The notes: generated by a model from the letters alone, not told the origin. DNA of 64,000 bases from Nonomuraea sp. PA05 (GCF_008086045.1 NZ_VSEY01000023.1:62001-126000), one strand, 5' to 3'. Positions 42,560 through 52,156 are shown, numbered from the stretch's first letter. Translations and numbers: made by a program.

Positions 42560-44230
42560 TCAGGAGGTGGATGGCGCGGGAGGCCGGGACGGGGCCGCCG
42601 AGAGCCGCAGTGAGAGGCGGAGCAGCCGGGCGTTCTCCGTGCTGAGCAGGGAGTCTGCCGCGCGGGTCAGGGACTCCAGCTCTGCGCGCAGCTCTGGCGG
42701 GCAGGTGTGCGAGTAGGCGGTGGCCGAGTCCGTACGGCACCAGATGGTCAGGTCGCTGAGGGCGCGCGCCCTCAGCTTCTCGTCCGGGTCACACAGGAGG
42801 AGCAGGTCCGCCTTGACGCGGGTCCAGGTGTCGCGGACGACGAGCAGCCGGTGCGCCGCCTGGCGGACGTGGTGGGGGCGGTCAGGGGTGAGCAGCGTCC
42901 ACAGGCGCTCGACCGGCACGGCCGGGCCGGATTCCAGCAGGGTCGTCACCACGTTTCTGACCACCACCGGCGCCGGGTCCTCCAGGTGGGTGGTGAGGTC
43001 TGTCCGGGCGCCGAGGCGGCGCAGGGTACGCACGGCCTCCGCCCGGATGCGGGGCCTGGGGTGGTGGAGGTAGGGCAGGACGAGGGCGGCGTCGTCCTTC
43101 GTGCCGCAGTCGCCGAGCCCGGCCAGCCACCCACGCGACATCCGCACCGACTGTGCCCGGGCGGGCTGGTCGGGCTGGTCGGGCTGGTCGGGCTGGTCGG
43201 GCTGGTTGGGCTGGTTGGTGGTGAGGCGGTGGCGGTAGAGGGCTGCCGGGTCGCCACCTGATCGCCGTACGGCCCACTGGGCGGTCAGGCGCACCATGCC
43301 GGCGGTGTCGTCCAGGTGCCGGGGGCCGTGCTCGTAGTGGCCGAGGCGGACGAGGGCGGTCAGGGCCTGGACGCGACCCTGGGCCGAGGTGCCGTCCAGG
43401 ATCGCGGCGGCCAGCTCCGGGCGGTCGTGCTCGACGGCCTGGGCCGCGAGGGCGTGGGCGCAGCGCGTGCGGGCGAGCTGGTCGGGCTCGTGCAGGGCGG
43501 CGGTGGTGAGCATCGCGTGGTTGAGACGGCCGGCCTGGAGGAGCACGTCGTAGACGAATTGCCTGCCGCGCGGGTCCTGGATCGTGCGGGACCTGTCCGA
43601 AGGGTCGCCTGGCCGGAGGAGGGCGTTCAGGGTGTCGTCGTCGGCTCGGAGTAGGGCGTCGCGGACCACGTCCAGGGCCGGGGTGGCGCGGGTGCGGCGG
43701 GCCAGCCGCACCGCCACCGGCACGGCGGTCAGCAGCCTCGTCAGGTCCGCGGTCGCGAGGGCCTCGGCGAGGGCTACGAGGGCTCGGCGGCGGATGGCGC
43801 CGACCCAGTCGGTGGTCCTGATCAGCAGGACAGGCAGCAGGGCGGCCTCGGTGCGCATGAGCGGATGCCTGGCGGCGCGCTCTCGCTCCCGTCCGTTCCA
43901 GACGCAGGCGGTCAGAGCGAGGGCGAGAGGCGGGAGGTGCGGGCCGGCGGAAGGAGGCTGCTCGGCGAGGTCGCGCGGCGTCAGGGGCGGGTGGCGGCGG
44001 CGCGCCGCAAGGTCCACGTCCAGCCAGATCGTCGGGCTCGCCGTCAGCACGTCCATCGCCTGCCTGGCGAGGGCGGCGTCCATGGTGACGGCGATCAGGG
44101 CCGCGGTGAGCTCGCCGGCGGACGGGCGGCCGCGCAGCGTCTCCGTGACCAGGCGGAGGATCGAGTCCAGGATCGGCTCGGCGGATGGGCTCTCCTGCTC
44201 GTCCGGGCGTGGCGAGCGGTCGTCGATCAT
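42560..44230 (-). CDS. HEAT-repeat protein with Gln-Pro-Asp linker
   Basis: A 556-residue cytoplasmic protein made of HEAT-like helical pairs (for example LVLPYLHHPRPRIRAEAVRTLRRLG, VVVRNVVTTLLESG, VRQAAHRLLVV). Near residues 338-357 it has repeated Asn/Asp-Gln-Pro triplets (NQPNQPDQPDQP) encoded by six 9-bp units at 43162-43215. No enzyme motif is seen. It resembles the helical-scaffold proteins common in Streptosporangiales, whose function is unknown. The ATG at 44230 has no clear Shine-Dalgarno. Confidence 0.65.
   Translation of the reverse strand: MIDDRSPRPDEQESPSAEPILDSILRLVTETLRGRPSAGELTAALIAVTMDAALARQAMDVLTASPTIWLDVDLAARRRHPPLTPRDLAEQPPSAGPHLPPLALALTACVWNGRERERAARHPLMRTEAALLPVLLIRTTDWVGAIRRRALVALAEALATADLTRLLTAVPVAVRLARRTRATPALDVVRDALLRADDDTLNALLRPGDPSDRSRTIQDPRGRQFVYDVLLQAGRLNHAMLTTAALHEPDQLARTRCAHALAAQAVEHDRPELAAAILDGTSAQGRVQALTALVRLGHYEHGPRHLDDTAGMVRLTAQWAVRRSGGDPAALYRHRLTTNQPNQPDQPDQPDQPDQPARAQSVRMSRGWLAGLGDCGTKDDAALVLPYLHHPRPRIRAEAVRTLRRLGARTDLTTHLEDPAPVVVRNVVTTLLESGPAVPVERLWTLLTPDRPHHVRQAAHRLLVVRDTWTRVKADLLLLCDPDEKLRARALSDLTIWCRTDSATAYSHTCPPELRAELESLTRAADSLLSTENARLLRLSLRLSAAPSRPPAPSTS
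43162..43215. repeat. Six in-frame 9-bp tandem repeats in the HEAT-repeat gene
   Basis: Five copies of CGGGCTGGT and one of TGGGCTGGT lie head-to-tail. They encode the Gln-Pro-Asp linker. Likely a length-variable site. Confidence 0.85.
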
Positions 44231-44291
44231 GCGGACATCGTTTCATCCGCCTGGGGACGGGTTCGAGCGGATATCCACCACCCCCGAGCGG

Positions 44292-44319
44292 GGCGCCGCC
44301 CGCGGCTGCGGGCGGCGCC
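44292..44319 (-). terminator. Hairpin terminator after the GH74 gene
   Basis: A perfect 12-bp stem GGCGCCGCCCGC/GCGGGCGGCGCC with a 4-base loop lies just downstream of the GH74 stop on its strand. Confidence 0.8.
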
Positions 44320-44325
44320 GGATCG

Positions 44326-47022
44326 CTACGCCGGAGTGCAGGTGAGGGTGGTGGGTGGGGTGTTGGTGCCGGAGTAGCTGCCGTTGAAGCCGAACGACGT
44401 CGAAGCACCGGCCGCCAGGTTGCCGTTGTAGCCGACGTTCACAGCCGTCACGTTCGCCCCCGACTGCGTCTGGGTGGCGCTCCAGATGGTGGTGATCTTC
44501 TGGTCACCGGCCCAGGTCCAGGTCACCCGCCAGCCGGTGATGGCGGAGGTGCCGGTGTTCTGGACGGAGACCTCGGCCTGGAAGCCGCCCGGCCACGAGT
44601 TGCCCGGCTTGTAGGCGGCCGTGCAACCAGTACCAGTGGTCGGGGTCACGGTGGGCGTGACTGTCGGGGTGACAGTGGGGGTGACAGTGGGGGTGACGGT
44701 CGGGGTGACGGTCGGGGTGACGGTCGGGGTGACGGTGACGGGCGGGCCGGTGCGGTCGCCGTAGATGATGCCGCGCCCGTTGGTGCCCAGGTAGACACGC
44801 CCGTACACGCGCGGATCCCCCGTCAGCGCCTCGCCCATGTTCCCCCACTGGTGCTTGTCGTCGTTGATGCGCACCCAGGCCGCCCCGCCGTTGTCCGAGC
44901 GGTACAGGCCGGTGATGCCGTCAACGGTGGCGACGGTGTAGACCGCCTGGTACGTCGCCCCTGGCGCCGCCTTGCCGAAGCCGACGTTCACGGAGTTCGT
45001 CACCCCGGACACCTTGGTGAAGGAGGTGCCGCTGTTCGTGGAGTGCCACAGGCCGCCCTCGCCGGCGAGCCACAGGTCGCCCTCGATCCCGGGCACGGCC
45101 TTGAACTTGGTGGCGGTCGCGGGCAGGCCTGTCGCGGCGGTGGCGGTGAAGGTGGCGCCGCCGTTGGTGCTGACGTACAGGCGTCCGCCGCTGAGGCCGT
45201 AGAACTTCTGCGGGTTGACCCGGTCGGACTCGACGGTGGCGCCGGTGGGCAGGCCGGAGGCGGTCTGCCAGGAGTTGCCGTAGCCGACCGAGTAGACGGG
45301 GGTCACGCCCTTGGGCGCCCAGACGAAGCGGGAGCCGTCGGCCGCGGCGGCGACGGTGCCGCCCTCGTTGACGCCGCCGGGCTCGCTGCCCTGGAACCAG
45401 TTGGCGCCGCCGTCGGTGGAGAAGGCGACGTGGCTGTCGTTCGGGCGGTCGGCGTCGGTGAAGTTGCCCGCCCTGACCATGATGGAGGGCGACTTCTCGG
45501 CGTAGTCGAGGCTGGTGGTGGAGGTGAAGTTCGGCTGGGTGAACATCATGGACGGTACGGCGTCCAGGTTCGTGTGGCGGAAGCCGGCGATGTCGCCGAG
45601 GCCGCTGACCAGGGGCGCGCCGCTGGGTGGGCTGATCAGGTCGAGCACGGCGGTCTCTTCGAGGCCCTTGGCCATGGGTCTGATGGTGAACTGGCCGCCG
45701 GAGTCCCACAGGCCGAGGTCCTCGGTGCCGTAGATGGTGGCGCCGGTGCCGTACATCATCCGGTTGGAGTCGAACGGGTCGATCTCCAGGGATTCGGTCA
45801 TCCAGCCGAGCTTGGGGGTGACCTCGGGGGGCTGCGGGTTGGTGCCGAAGGTCAGCCACGGGTTCGCGGCGACGTCCATCTTGTAGCGGAAGGAGCGGTT
45901 GGGGTAGGAGGTCCAGTCCCACACGCGGGTCCACGTGGCGCCGGAGTCGGTGGAGCGGAAGAAGATGACGTCGGGCCACCAGGAGATCTGCGTGGCCACC
46001 ATGATGGTGGCCGGGTCCTGCCGGTCGATGGTCAGGCCGCTGTAGCCGAAGTAGTCGTCGGCACTGGAGGACGGGATGGGGCTGATCTGCGTCCAGGCGC
46101 CGGTGGCGGTGGCGTAGCGCCACACGTCGCCCTTGGCCCCGTCGTACGGGCCGCCGGTGTCGCTGGTGGCGAGGTAGAGGTAGCCGTTGACGGTGTCCAG
46201 CACGCCCTTGTGCGCGATGTAGCCGGTGGGCTGGCCGGCCAGGCGGGACCAGGTGGCGCCGCCGTCGGTGGTGCGGTAGACCGTGTTGTCCTTGTCGGCG
46301 ACGCCGACGTAGATGGTCCTGGTGGCGGTGCCTGCGGTGGACGAGCGCTTGTCGTAGGTCACCCAGACGACGCCGGGCCGGTGGCTGAGGTAGCCGTTCG
46401 GGTCGCTGGGGTCCTGGGCGTAGTTGCCCGCGTTGGGGAAGCTGGTCACCTTGGCCCAGGTGGCGCCGTAGTCGGTGCTGCGCCACAGGCCGTTGCCGTT
46501 GGGCGCGCCGAAGTAGAGGACGCGGTTGTCGTTCGGGTCCACGGACAGGGCCTCGCCCATGCCGCGGCCCGGCATGTTGCCGCCCAGCTTGAACGGCAGC
46601 GCCGTGACCTGCCAGGTGTCACCCTTGTCGGTGGAGCGCAGGATGGCGCCGTTGTTCGGGTCCCAGGTGTTGGTGTACATGCCGACGGCGGCGTACACGC
46701 GGTTGGTCTGGACGGGGTCGGTGGCCATGCTGATCACACCGTTGTAGCCCCATTTGTCCCAGCCGACCCAGTCGAGGAGCGGCGTCCAGGACTTGGTGGA
46801 CTGGTTCCATCGGTACGCGCCGCCGATGTCGGTGCGGGCGTAGATGAGGTTGCGTTCCGTCGGGTTGAAGATGATCCCCGGCACGAAGCCGCCGCCGTCG
46901 ATGCGCACGTTCTTGTACGCGTACGGGTCGGAGGCGACCGCAGCCACGGGCGACATCCGCACCACGGCCGCCACCAGCAGGACGGCGGCGGTCGTGAGCA
47001 TGACGAATAATCTTCTTCGCAT
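44326..47022 (-). CDS. Secreted GH74 xyloglucanase with CBM2
   Basis: About 898 residues. Signal peptide about 1-28 (ending PVAAVA). GH74 double seven-bladed propeller: the start reads YKNVRIDGGGFVPGIIF and RTDIGGAYRWNQ, where the Asp is a catalytic residue in GH74. BNR-like blades follow (RSTDYGATWAKV, RSTDSGATWTRV, HSTNSGTSFTKV). A Val-Thr-Pro-Thr repeat linker lies near 760-795. A family 2 cellulose-binding module at the C-terminus reads WPGGFQAEVSVQNTGTSAITGWRVTWTW. It should cut the xyloglucan backbone outside the cell. ATG at 47022 follows GGAAGAG. Confidence 0.92.
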   Translation of the reverse strand: MRRRLFVMLTTAAVLLVAAVVRMSPVAAVASDPYAYKNVRIDGGGFVPGIIFNPTERNLIYARTDIGGAYRWNQSTKSWTPLLDWVGWDKWGYNGVISMATDPVQTNRVYAAVGMYTNTWDPNNGAILRSTDKGDTWQVTALPFKLGGNMPGRGMGEALSVDPNDNRVLYFGAPNGNGLWRSTDYGATWAKVTSFPNAGNYAQDPSDPNGYLSHRPGVVWVTYDKRSSTAGTATRTIYVGVADKDNTVYRTTDGGATWSRLAGQPTGYIAHKGVLDTVNGYLYLATSDTGGPYDGAKGDVWRYATATGAWTQISPIPSSSADDYFGYSGLTIDRQDPATIMVATQISWWPDVIFFRSTDSGATWTRVWDWTSYPNRSFRYKMDVAANPWLTFGTNPQPPEVTPKLGWMTESLEIDPFDSNRMMYGTGATIYGTEDLGLWDSGGQFTIRPMAKGLEETAVLDLISPPSGAPLVSGLGDIAGFRHTNLDAVPSMMFTQPNFTSTTSLDYAEKSPSIMVRAGNFTDADRPNDSHVAFSTDGGANWFQGSEPGGVNEGGTVAAAADGSRFVWAPKGVTPVYSVGYGNSWQTASGLPTGATVESDRVNPQKFYGLSGGRLYVSTNGGATFTATAATGLPATATKFKAVPGIEGDLWLAGEGGLWHSTNSGTSFTKVSGVTNSVNVGFGKAAPGATYQAVYTVATVDGITGLYRSDNGGAAWVRINDDKHQWGNMGEALTGDPRVYGRVYLGTNGRGIIYGDRTGPPVTVTPTVTPTVTPTVTPTVTPTVTPTVTPTVTPTTGTGCTAAYKPGNSWPGGFQAEVSVQNTGTSAITGWRVTWTWAGDQKITTIWSATQTQSGANVTAVNVGYNGNLAAGASTSFGFNGSYSGTNTPPTTLTCTPA

Positions 47023-47178
47023 GCGCGGCTCTTCCTTTCCAGGCACGCCGGCAGGCGCACCAAAGGCGTCAGATGACCGCCATGCACGAGCAGAATGCAC
47101 CGACCCTGACCGTCGCCGCGCCTTCGCGCATGAGCTTTCACACAGCAGGCTCACACACGCGCGCGACAGAGGTCAATA

Positions 47179-47197
47179 GTTTGGACAGGCAACCAAT
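47179..47197. promoter_or_regulatory. Candidate ROK operator, copy C
   Basis: GTTTGG-ACAGGCA-ACCAAT repeats the TTGG-N8-CCAA pattern. It lies 12 bases upstream of the SDR gene and 157 bases upstream of the GH74 start, in their divergent region. Confidence 0.6.
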
Positions 47198-47208
47198 TAA
47201 GGGGTGTC

Positions 47209-47979
47209 ATGACAGGCTTTCCCGACTACCGGGTGGATGGCAAGATCGCGCTGGTCACGGGCGCGGCGCGAGGTCTCGGCCGGGCCATCTCGCTGGCCCT
47301 GGCCAACGCCGGAGCGGACCTGGCGCTGGGTCTGCGGGACGTCACGGCGGACGGCGGGCTGCCAGAGGAGATCGAGCGGACGGGGCGCGCCGCGCTGCCG
47401 CTGCAGATGGACATGACCGTCCCCGGCCAGATCCAGGCGGCCGTGCGGAGCACGCTGGAGCGGTTCGGCCGGATCGACATCCTGGTCAACAACGCGGGCA
47501 TCGCGCCCGGCAACCCGGCGGAGTACGTCACGGAGGAGGACTTCGACCGGACCTTGCAGGTGAACCTGAAGGGCACCTTCCTGGCCAGCCAGGCGGCGGG
47601 GCGGGCGATGATCGAGCAGGGTCACGGCACGATCGTGAACGTCGGCTCGCAGGCCGGCGAGGTGGCCCTGCCCGGCGAGTCCGTCTACTGCATGACCAAG
47701 GCGGCCATCGCGCACCTCACCCGCTGCCTGGCCGTCGAGTGGGGGCCGCACGGCGTCACCGTGAACAACGTCGCGCCGACCTTCATCCGCACGCCCGGCA
47801 CCGCGCCCGCCCTGTCGGACCCGGTGTTCGAGGCCGACGTGATCGAGCGGATCGCGGCGCTGCACCGCATCGGGGAGCCGATGGACGTCGCGGGGGCCGT
47901 GCTCTTCCTCGCCTCACCGGCCGCTTCGCTGGTCACTGGGCACACGCTGGTGATCGACGGCGGCTGGACGGTCCGCTGA
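47209..47979 (+). CDS. SDR-family oxidoreductase
   Basis: A 256-residue classical SDR: TGAARGLG at about 17-24, NNAG, catalytic Ser in VNVGSQAGE and Tyr-Lys in VYCMTK, C-terminal VIDGGWTVR. AAGGGG precedes the ATG. Its promoter contains the third ROK-type site, so it may oxidise a sugar freed from xyloglucan, such as xylose, but no substrate can be read from the sequence. Its last 66 bases overlap the convergent DoxX gene. Confidence 0.8.
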   Translation: MTGFPDYRVDGKIALVTGAARGLGRAISLALANAGADLALGLRDVTADGGLPEEIERTGRAALPLQMDMTVPGQIQAAVRSTLERFGRIDILVNNAGIAPGNPAEYVTEEDFDRTLQVNLKGTFLASQAAGRAMIEQGHGTIVNVGSQAGEVALPGESVYCMTKAAIAHLTRCLAVEWGPHGVTVNNVAPTFIRTPGTAPALSDPVFEADVIERIAALHRIGEPMDVAGAVLFLASPAASLVTGHTLVIDGGWTVR

Positions 47980-48435
47980 GCGTACGAAGAGGCCCGCGCC
48001 CCAGAGCGCGATCCCGATGTAGAGCACCTGCTCGGGGATGCGCTGCCACAGCGGCGACCCGACGTCCTCCAGCCCGAGCTGGGCCGCGTTCACGTTCGCC
48101 GGCAGCAGCGCCACGAACAGCAGCGCGAGGCAGATTCCGGCGGCCTTGCGGGTCGGCTCCAGCACCAGCCCCACGGCCCCGGCCAGCTCCAGCACCCCGC
48201 TCGCGTACACCATGAAGCCCGGGAACGGCACGAACGACGGCACCATGGCCACCATGTCGTCGTAGTTGGGCATGAACGTCACGTCGCCGGGGACGAAGTG
48301 GGCGCTCGCGGTCATGACGAGCATGACCGCGAGGCCGTGGGCGGCACTCACGCGCCACGTGCCGAACCGGCGCACGCCCAGCAGGCCGAGCAGCCGGAAC
48401 GCCACGGTGGCGATCAGCAGGACGATCACAGTCAC
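47914..48435 (-). CDS. DoxX-family membrane protein
   Basis: A 173-residue protein with four membrane helices (TVIVLLIATVAFRLLGLL, AHGLAVMLVMTASAHF, GVLELAGAVGLVL, ICLALLFVALLPANV, then VLYIGIALWGAGLFV). The GTG at 48435 follows GGAGG. The C-terminus extends 66 bases into the end of the convergent SDR gene. The 14-bp inverted repeat 9 bases upstream of its start is likely a regulator site. DoxX proteins often accompany redox regulators, but none is adjacent. Confidence 0.75.
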   Translation of the reverse strand: MTVIVLLIATVAFRLLGLLGVRRFGTWRVSAAHGLAVMLVMTASAHFVPGDVTFMPNYDDMVAMVPSFVPFPGFMVYASGVLELAGAVGLVLEPTRKAAGICLALLFVALLPANVNAAQLGLEDVGSPLWQRIPEQVLYIGIALWGAGLFVRSADRPAAVDHQRVPSDQRSGR

Positions 48436-48443
48436 GGGAACCT

Positions 48444-48494
48444 CCGTTGGATAGCAGAACTACCTAGTTATTAGATAACACTGCTATCCAACGG
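48444..48494. promoter_or_regulatory. Perfect 14-bp inverted repeat upstream of doxX-like gene
   Basis: CCGTTGGATAGCAG (48444-48457) and CTGCTATCCAACGG (48481-48494) are exact inverted copies separated by an AT-rich 23-base spacer. The spacer itself contains a CTAGTTATTAG near-palindrome. The site fills the promoter region of the DoxX-like gene. Confidence 0.65.
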
Positions 48495-48496
48495 AG

Positions 48497-49216
48497 TCAA
48501 GGCGTCGAGATCCTCACTTTCGAGCCCCAGCCCGTGTACGTCGTCTTGGTGCTGAACCGGCCGTCGCCGACCTCGATCCCCGCTCCCACATGGCCGGCGG
48601 CCGGATGGGAGGTGACGAGCTCGCGCGGCAGGTGGTCGGGGCCGAGCGTGAGCCGGTACCGCACCACGACCCTGGCGCCCCGGGAGAACGTGGACGACGC
48701 CCGGAACCACGGCGACACCTTCCACAGCGCGGCCTGGGTGAGCCTGCCCGAGTAGGTGCGGACCTTCTTCGCGCCCTTGAGCAGGAGCTTCAGCGTGGCG
48801 GGCTCGGCCGGGTTCACCAGCTGGGAGTAGGCGCCGACGTGACCGCCGGTCAGGCCCAGGAAGTCCTCCTCGTATCGCCCACCGGGTACGCGGGTCCAGC
48901 TTCTGCCGTTGACCCAGATCGTCCGCCCGCCCTTGAGCCCCCGCATGAGGTCGAACATCGCGCCGCCGTACTGCTTGTAGTCGGCGGTGATGTCGGAGGC
49001 GACGACGCCCTTCCCGCCGAACTGCCACTTCCCGGTACGCCACAGGAACGTGATCTTGTCCTTGTTCTGCAGCAGCGACGTGACGTCGCGGAACTGCACC
49101 CCCTTTCCCGCCTTCAGCTTGACCTGCAACGCCCTGACCGGGTCCGCCTGGGCGGGGGTGGCGGCCATGACCACGGTCATGGCCGCCACGACGGCGCCTG
49201 CGATCATCCGCTTCAT
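48497..49216 (-). CDS. Secreted hypothetical protein
   Basis: A 239-residue protein with a Sec signal (about 1-24, ending PAQA). There is no lipobox Cys. The mature part alternates strands and a few helices (KLKAGKGVQFRDVTSLLQNKDKITFLW, TYSGRLTQAALW, VVVRYRLTLGPDHLP). Its plan is reminiscent of LppX/LprG-type lipid-binding proteins, but I am not sure. It follows the secreted GH3 gene by 47 bases and may be the last gene of that operon. Confidence 0.5.
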   Translation of the reverse strand: MKRMIAGAVVAAMTVVMAATPAQADPVRALQVKLKAGKGVQFRDVTSLLQNKDKITFLWRTGKWQFGGKGVVASDITADYKQYGGAMFDLMRGLKGGRTIWVNGRSWTRVPGGRYEEDFLGLTGGHVGAYSQLVNPAEPATLKLLLKGAKKVRTYSGRLTQAALWKVSPWFRASSTFSRGARVVVRYRLTLGPDHLPRELVTSHPAAGHVGAGIEVGDGRFSTKTTYTGWGSKVRISTP

Positions 49217-49263
49217 GAGTTCCCTTCAGAACGGAGTGGATCGCAGATTCTGCCGCCCGTTGA

Positions 49264-52146
49264 TCACGACCTGGTGAACGCGAAGTCCTTGATCCGCAGG
49301 TCGCCCTTGAACACCAGGAACACGCTTCCGGTGCCCGCCTTCACCGAGGCGTTCACCGTCCCGTACTGGTAGATCCCGCCCGTGGCGGGCACCTGCACGG
49401 TGGCGAGCAGCGTGCCGGTCGGCGAGCCGCGCCGCACCTCGAACGAGCCGCCGCCCACCGAGGCGACCGAGGCGGTCAGCCGCGAGCCCCAGGCAGCGCC
49501 GGTGAAGGAGACCCAGTCGCCCGCCGAGCCCTCCACGACCTCGCCGCGCACCTTGCTCTCGTCGGCGAAGGCGACGCCCGAGTAGTCGTCGAAGTCCATC
49601 GCCCGCGTCGTCCTGGTCAGGTCGCGCACGGGGACGGTCTCGCCGGACACGCGCAGCGTGGTGGACTGGCGGATCCGGTCGGAGGAGGAGCCGACGAGCA
49701 CGTCGTGGGTGGCGTTCTCGACGGTCCACTTGCCGCGGGTGTGGTCCCAGACGGCCAGGTCCGACTTCTTCAGCGCGAAGGTGACCGTGCGGGTCTCGCC
49801 CGGGTTCAGCGTCACCCGCTGGAAGCCGCGCAACTGCTTGACGGGCTGCTCGAAGCGGGAGGACTGCTGGTGGGTGTAGAGCTGGACGACCTCGTCGCCC
49901 TTCGCCCTGCCGGTGTTGGTGACCTTGACGCTCACCCGCTCGCCCTGCACCCGCAGGCCCTGGTAGGCGAAGGAGGTGTAGCTCAGGCCGTGCCCGAAGG
50001 CGTAGAGCGGCTTGTCCTGGCCGTACAGGTAGGTCATGCCGGTCTTGGTCAGGTCGTAGTCGAGGATGCTGGGCAGGTCGTCGGTGGCGGGCCAGGTCTG
50101 GGTGAGCCGGCCGCCCGGGTTGACGTCGCCGAAGAGCACGTCGGCGATGGCGTGCCCGGTCTCGGCGCCCGCGTGCGTGGTCCACAGCAGCGTCGGCGCG
50201 TCCACGATGACGGGGTAGCTGGTCTCCAGGACCACCACGGTGCGCGGGTTGGCCTTGCGCACGGCCTCGATCAGCCGCCGCTGCCCCTCGCCCAGCTGCA
50301 GGTTGTCGCGGTCGTGGAACTCGCGCCCGGCCACGAACGGGTGGCTGCCCACCACGACGACCGCGACCTCGGCCTTGGCGGCCTGCGCGGCGGCCGCGGC
50401 GACGCCGTCGGAGACGACCTCCTTGGCGAACCTGGCGGCCTGAGCCTTGGGCACCAGGCCGAGCGCGCCCTCGGCGGTGATGCCGACGTAGGCGTCGGGC
50501 AGGGCGAACCAGCCCTCGACGGTCTCGTAGCCGGCGTACCTGATCAGGTGACTGCCGTCGGACTGCTTCTCCAGCGCGAACTGCTGGGAGACGTACCAGC
50601 CGTCGGGCTCGGCGTCGTCGGTGTCGAGCGAGCGCCAGTCGCCGCCGAGCAGCTTGCCGTTGCCGGCGTTGCGCAGCGTGGACACGCCGCCGGTCCAGTC
50701 GGTGAGGTCCCACTGGGAGGCGGCGATGGGCGCGGTGTCGCTCAGCGTCGCGTTGTCGTCCGGGCCGGTGCCGGTGGCGGTGATGTACTTGCCGGAGTCG
50801 AGATGCTTGAGCGCGATGCGCTCCAGCCCCTCGCCGGCGGTGACGTCGGAGACGCGCTCCTTGACCCCGTCCAGCGGCGTCACCTGGTACGGGAGCTGCC
50901 CCGAGTACCAGTCACGGTAGAGCTTGGCCGACAGCGGGCCCACCACGGCCGCGGACTTCGGCTTGGCCAGCGGCAGCACGCCGGAGTTCTTCAGCAGCAC
51001 CGCCGCCTTGCCGGCGGTCTCGCGGTTGAGCCGCTTGTTGGCGTCGCTGTTGATCACGTCGGCGGTGATCTTCTTGTACGGCCCGCCGTCCGGGTCGAAG
51101 TGCCCGAGCCGCGTCCGGATGGACAGCACGCTGCGCACCGACTTGTCCACGTTCGCCTCGGTGATGAAGCCCTGGGCGAGCGCGGCCTTGAGATTGGCGA
51201 CCATGATGCTGATGTCGCTGCCGTCGATGGTGAAGCTGTCGAGCCCGGCCTTGAGCACGGCGGCGAACGCCTCGGGCTTGTTGTCGTAGTAGTGCTCCAG
51301 GTCGGTGAGCGCGTGCGGCCCCCACGCGTCGCTGGGGTTGTAGAGCGTCTTGTCGGTCCACGACCGCACGGCGTCGTTCAGGTCGGGATTGACGTGGTTG
51401 GGCCGCCCGTTGACCAGGTTGTAGGAGGCCATCACGCCGGTGGCGGCGTCGGCCGAGATGGCCGCCTTGAACGCCGGCTCGTAGTACTCGTGCTTGAGCT
51501 TGGGCGTCAGGTTGGAGGAGGTGAGGCTGCGGTTGTTCTCGTTGTTGTAGGCCAGGTAGTGCTTCAGGACGGGCGCGGTCTTCAGGTACTTGGGGTCGTC
51601 GCCCTGCAGTCCCTTGCCGTACGCGGTCGAGATGGCGCCGGTCAGCAGCGGATCCTCGGAGTAGCCCTCCTCGTTGCGGCCGGCCCGGGGGTCGCGCAGC
51701 AGGTCGACCACGGGCGCCCACACCTGGAGGCCCCACAGCACCGGGTCCACGGCGTTGTAGCCGCGGGCCTCGTCGCCGACGGCCGAGCCGACCTTCTTGA
51801 TCAGGTCGGTGTCCCAGGTGCTGGCCAGCCCGATGGCCTGCGGGAAGACGGTGCCGGTGGCGAACTTCTGGTTCCAGTTGTCGTTGAGGTGGTTGGACCA
51901 GCCGACGCCGTGCAGGGCCTCGGTGCCGTTCTTGTGGTAGGCGATGCCCAGGCGCGGGATGGCGGGCTGCGACTGGTGCAGCAGGCCCAGCTTCTCGTCC
52001 AGGGTGAGCCGGCCGAGCAGGTCCTCGACCCGCTGCTCCAGCGGCAGGGCCGGGTTCTGGAAGGGGTAGGTCTCGGCGGCCTGAGCGGGCGCGGAGAGCA
52101 GGGAGGCAGCGAGGGTTAAAGCCGCTAATAATGGGATTTTTCGCAT
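49264..52146 (-). CDS. Secreted GH3 glycosidase (beta-glucosidase/beta-xylosidase-like)
   Basis: A 960-residue protein with a Sec signal (about 1-23, ending AQAAE). GH3 barrel: LTLDEKLGLLHQSQPAIPRLGI, GTEALHGVGW, GRNEEGYSEDPLL. The probable nucleophile Asp is in NPSDAWGPH. The second GH3 domain has an insertion, then the fibronectin III-like part (FGHGLSYTSFAY), then a C-terminal CBM6-like domain (FEVRRGSPTGTLLATV...YGTVNASV). It would remove terminal beta-sugars outside the cell. The gene starts 10 bases after the permease gene, so it is the end of the GH31 operon. Confidence 0.9.
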   Translation of the reverse strand: MRKIPLLAALTLAASLLSAPAQAAETYPFQNPALPLEQRVEDLLGRLTLDEKLGLLHQSQPAIPRLGIAYHKNGTEALHGVGWSNHLNDNWNQKFATGTVFPQAIGLASTWDTDLIKKVGSAVGDEARGYNAVDPVLWGLQVWAPVVDLLRDPRAGRNEEGYSEDPLLTGAISTAYGKGLQGDDPKYLKTAPVLKHYLAYNNENNRSLTSSNLTPKLKHEYYEPAFKAAISADAATGVMASYNLVNGRPNHVNPDLNDAVRSWTDKTLYNPSDAWGPHALTDLEHYYDNKPEAFAAVLKAGLDSFTIDGSDISIMVANLKAALAQGFITEANVDKSVRSVLSIRTRLGHFDPDGGPYKKITADVINSDANKRLNRETAGKAAVLLKNSGVLPLAKPKSAAVVGPLSAKLYRDWYSGQLPYQVTPLDGVKERVSDVTAGEGLERIALKHLDSGKYITATGTGPDDNATLSDTAPIAASQWDLTDWTGGVSTLRNAGNGKLLGGDWRSLDTDDAEPDGWYVSQQFALEKQSDGSHLIRYAGYETVEGWFALPDAYVGITAEGALGLVPKAQAARFAKEVVSDGVAAAAAQAAKAEVAVVVVGSHPFVAGREFHDRDNLQLGEGQRRLIEAVRKANPRTVVVLETSYPVIVDAPTLLWTTHAGAETGHAIADVLFGDVNPGGRLTQTWPATDDLPSILDYDLTKTGMTYLYGQDKPLYAFGHGLSYTSFAYQGLRVQGERVSVKVTNTGRAKGDEVVQLYTHQQSSRFEQPVKQLRGFQRVTLNPGETRTVTFALKKSDLAVWDHTRGKWTVENATHDVLVGSSSDRIRQSTTLRVSGETVPVRDLTRTTRAMDFDDYSGVAFADESKVRGEVVEGSAGDWVSFTGAAWGSRLTASVASVGGGSFEVRRGSPTGTLLATVQVPATGGIYQYGTVNASVKAGTGSVFLVFKGDLRIKDFAFTRS

Positions 52147-52156
52147 TGAGACTCCA

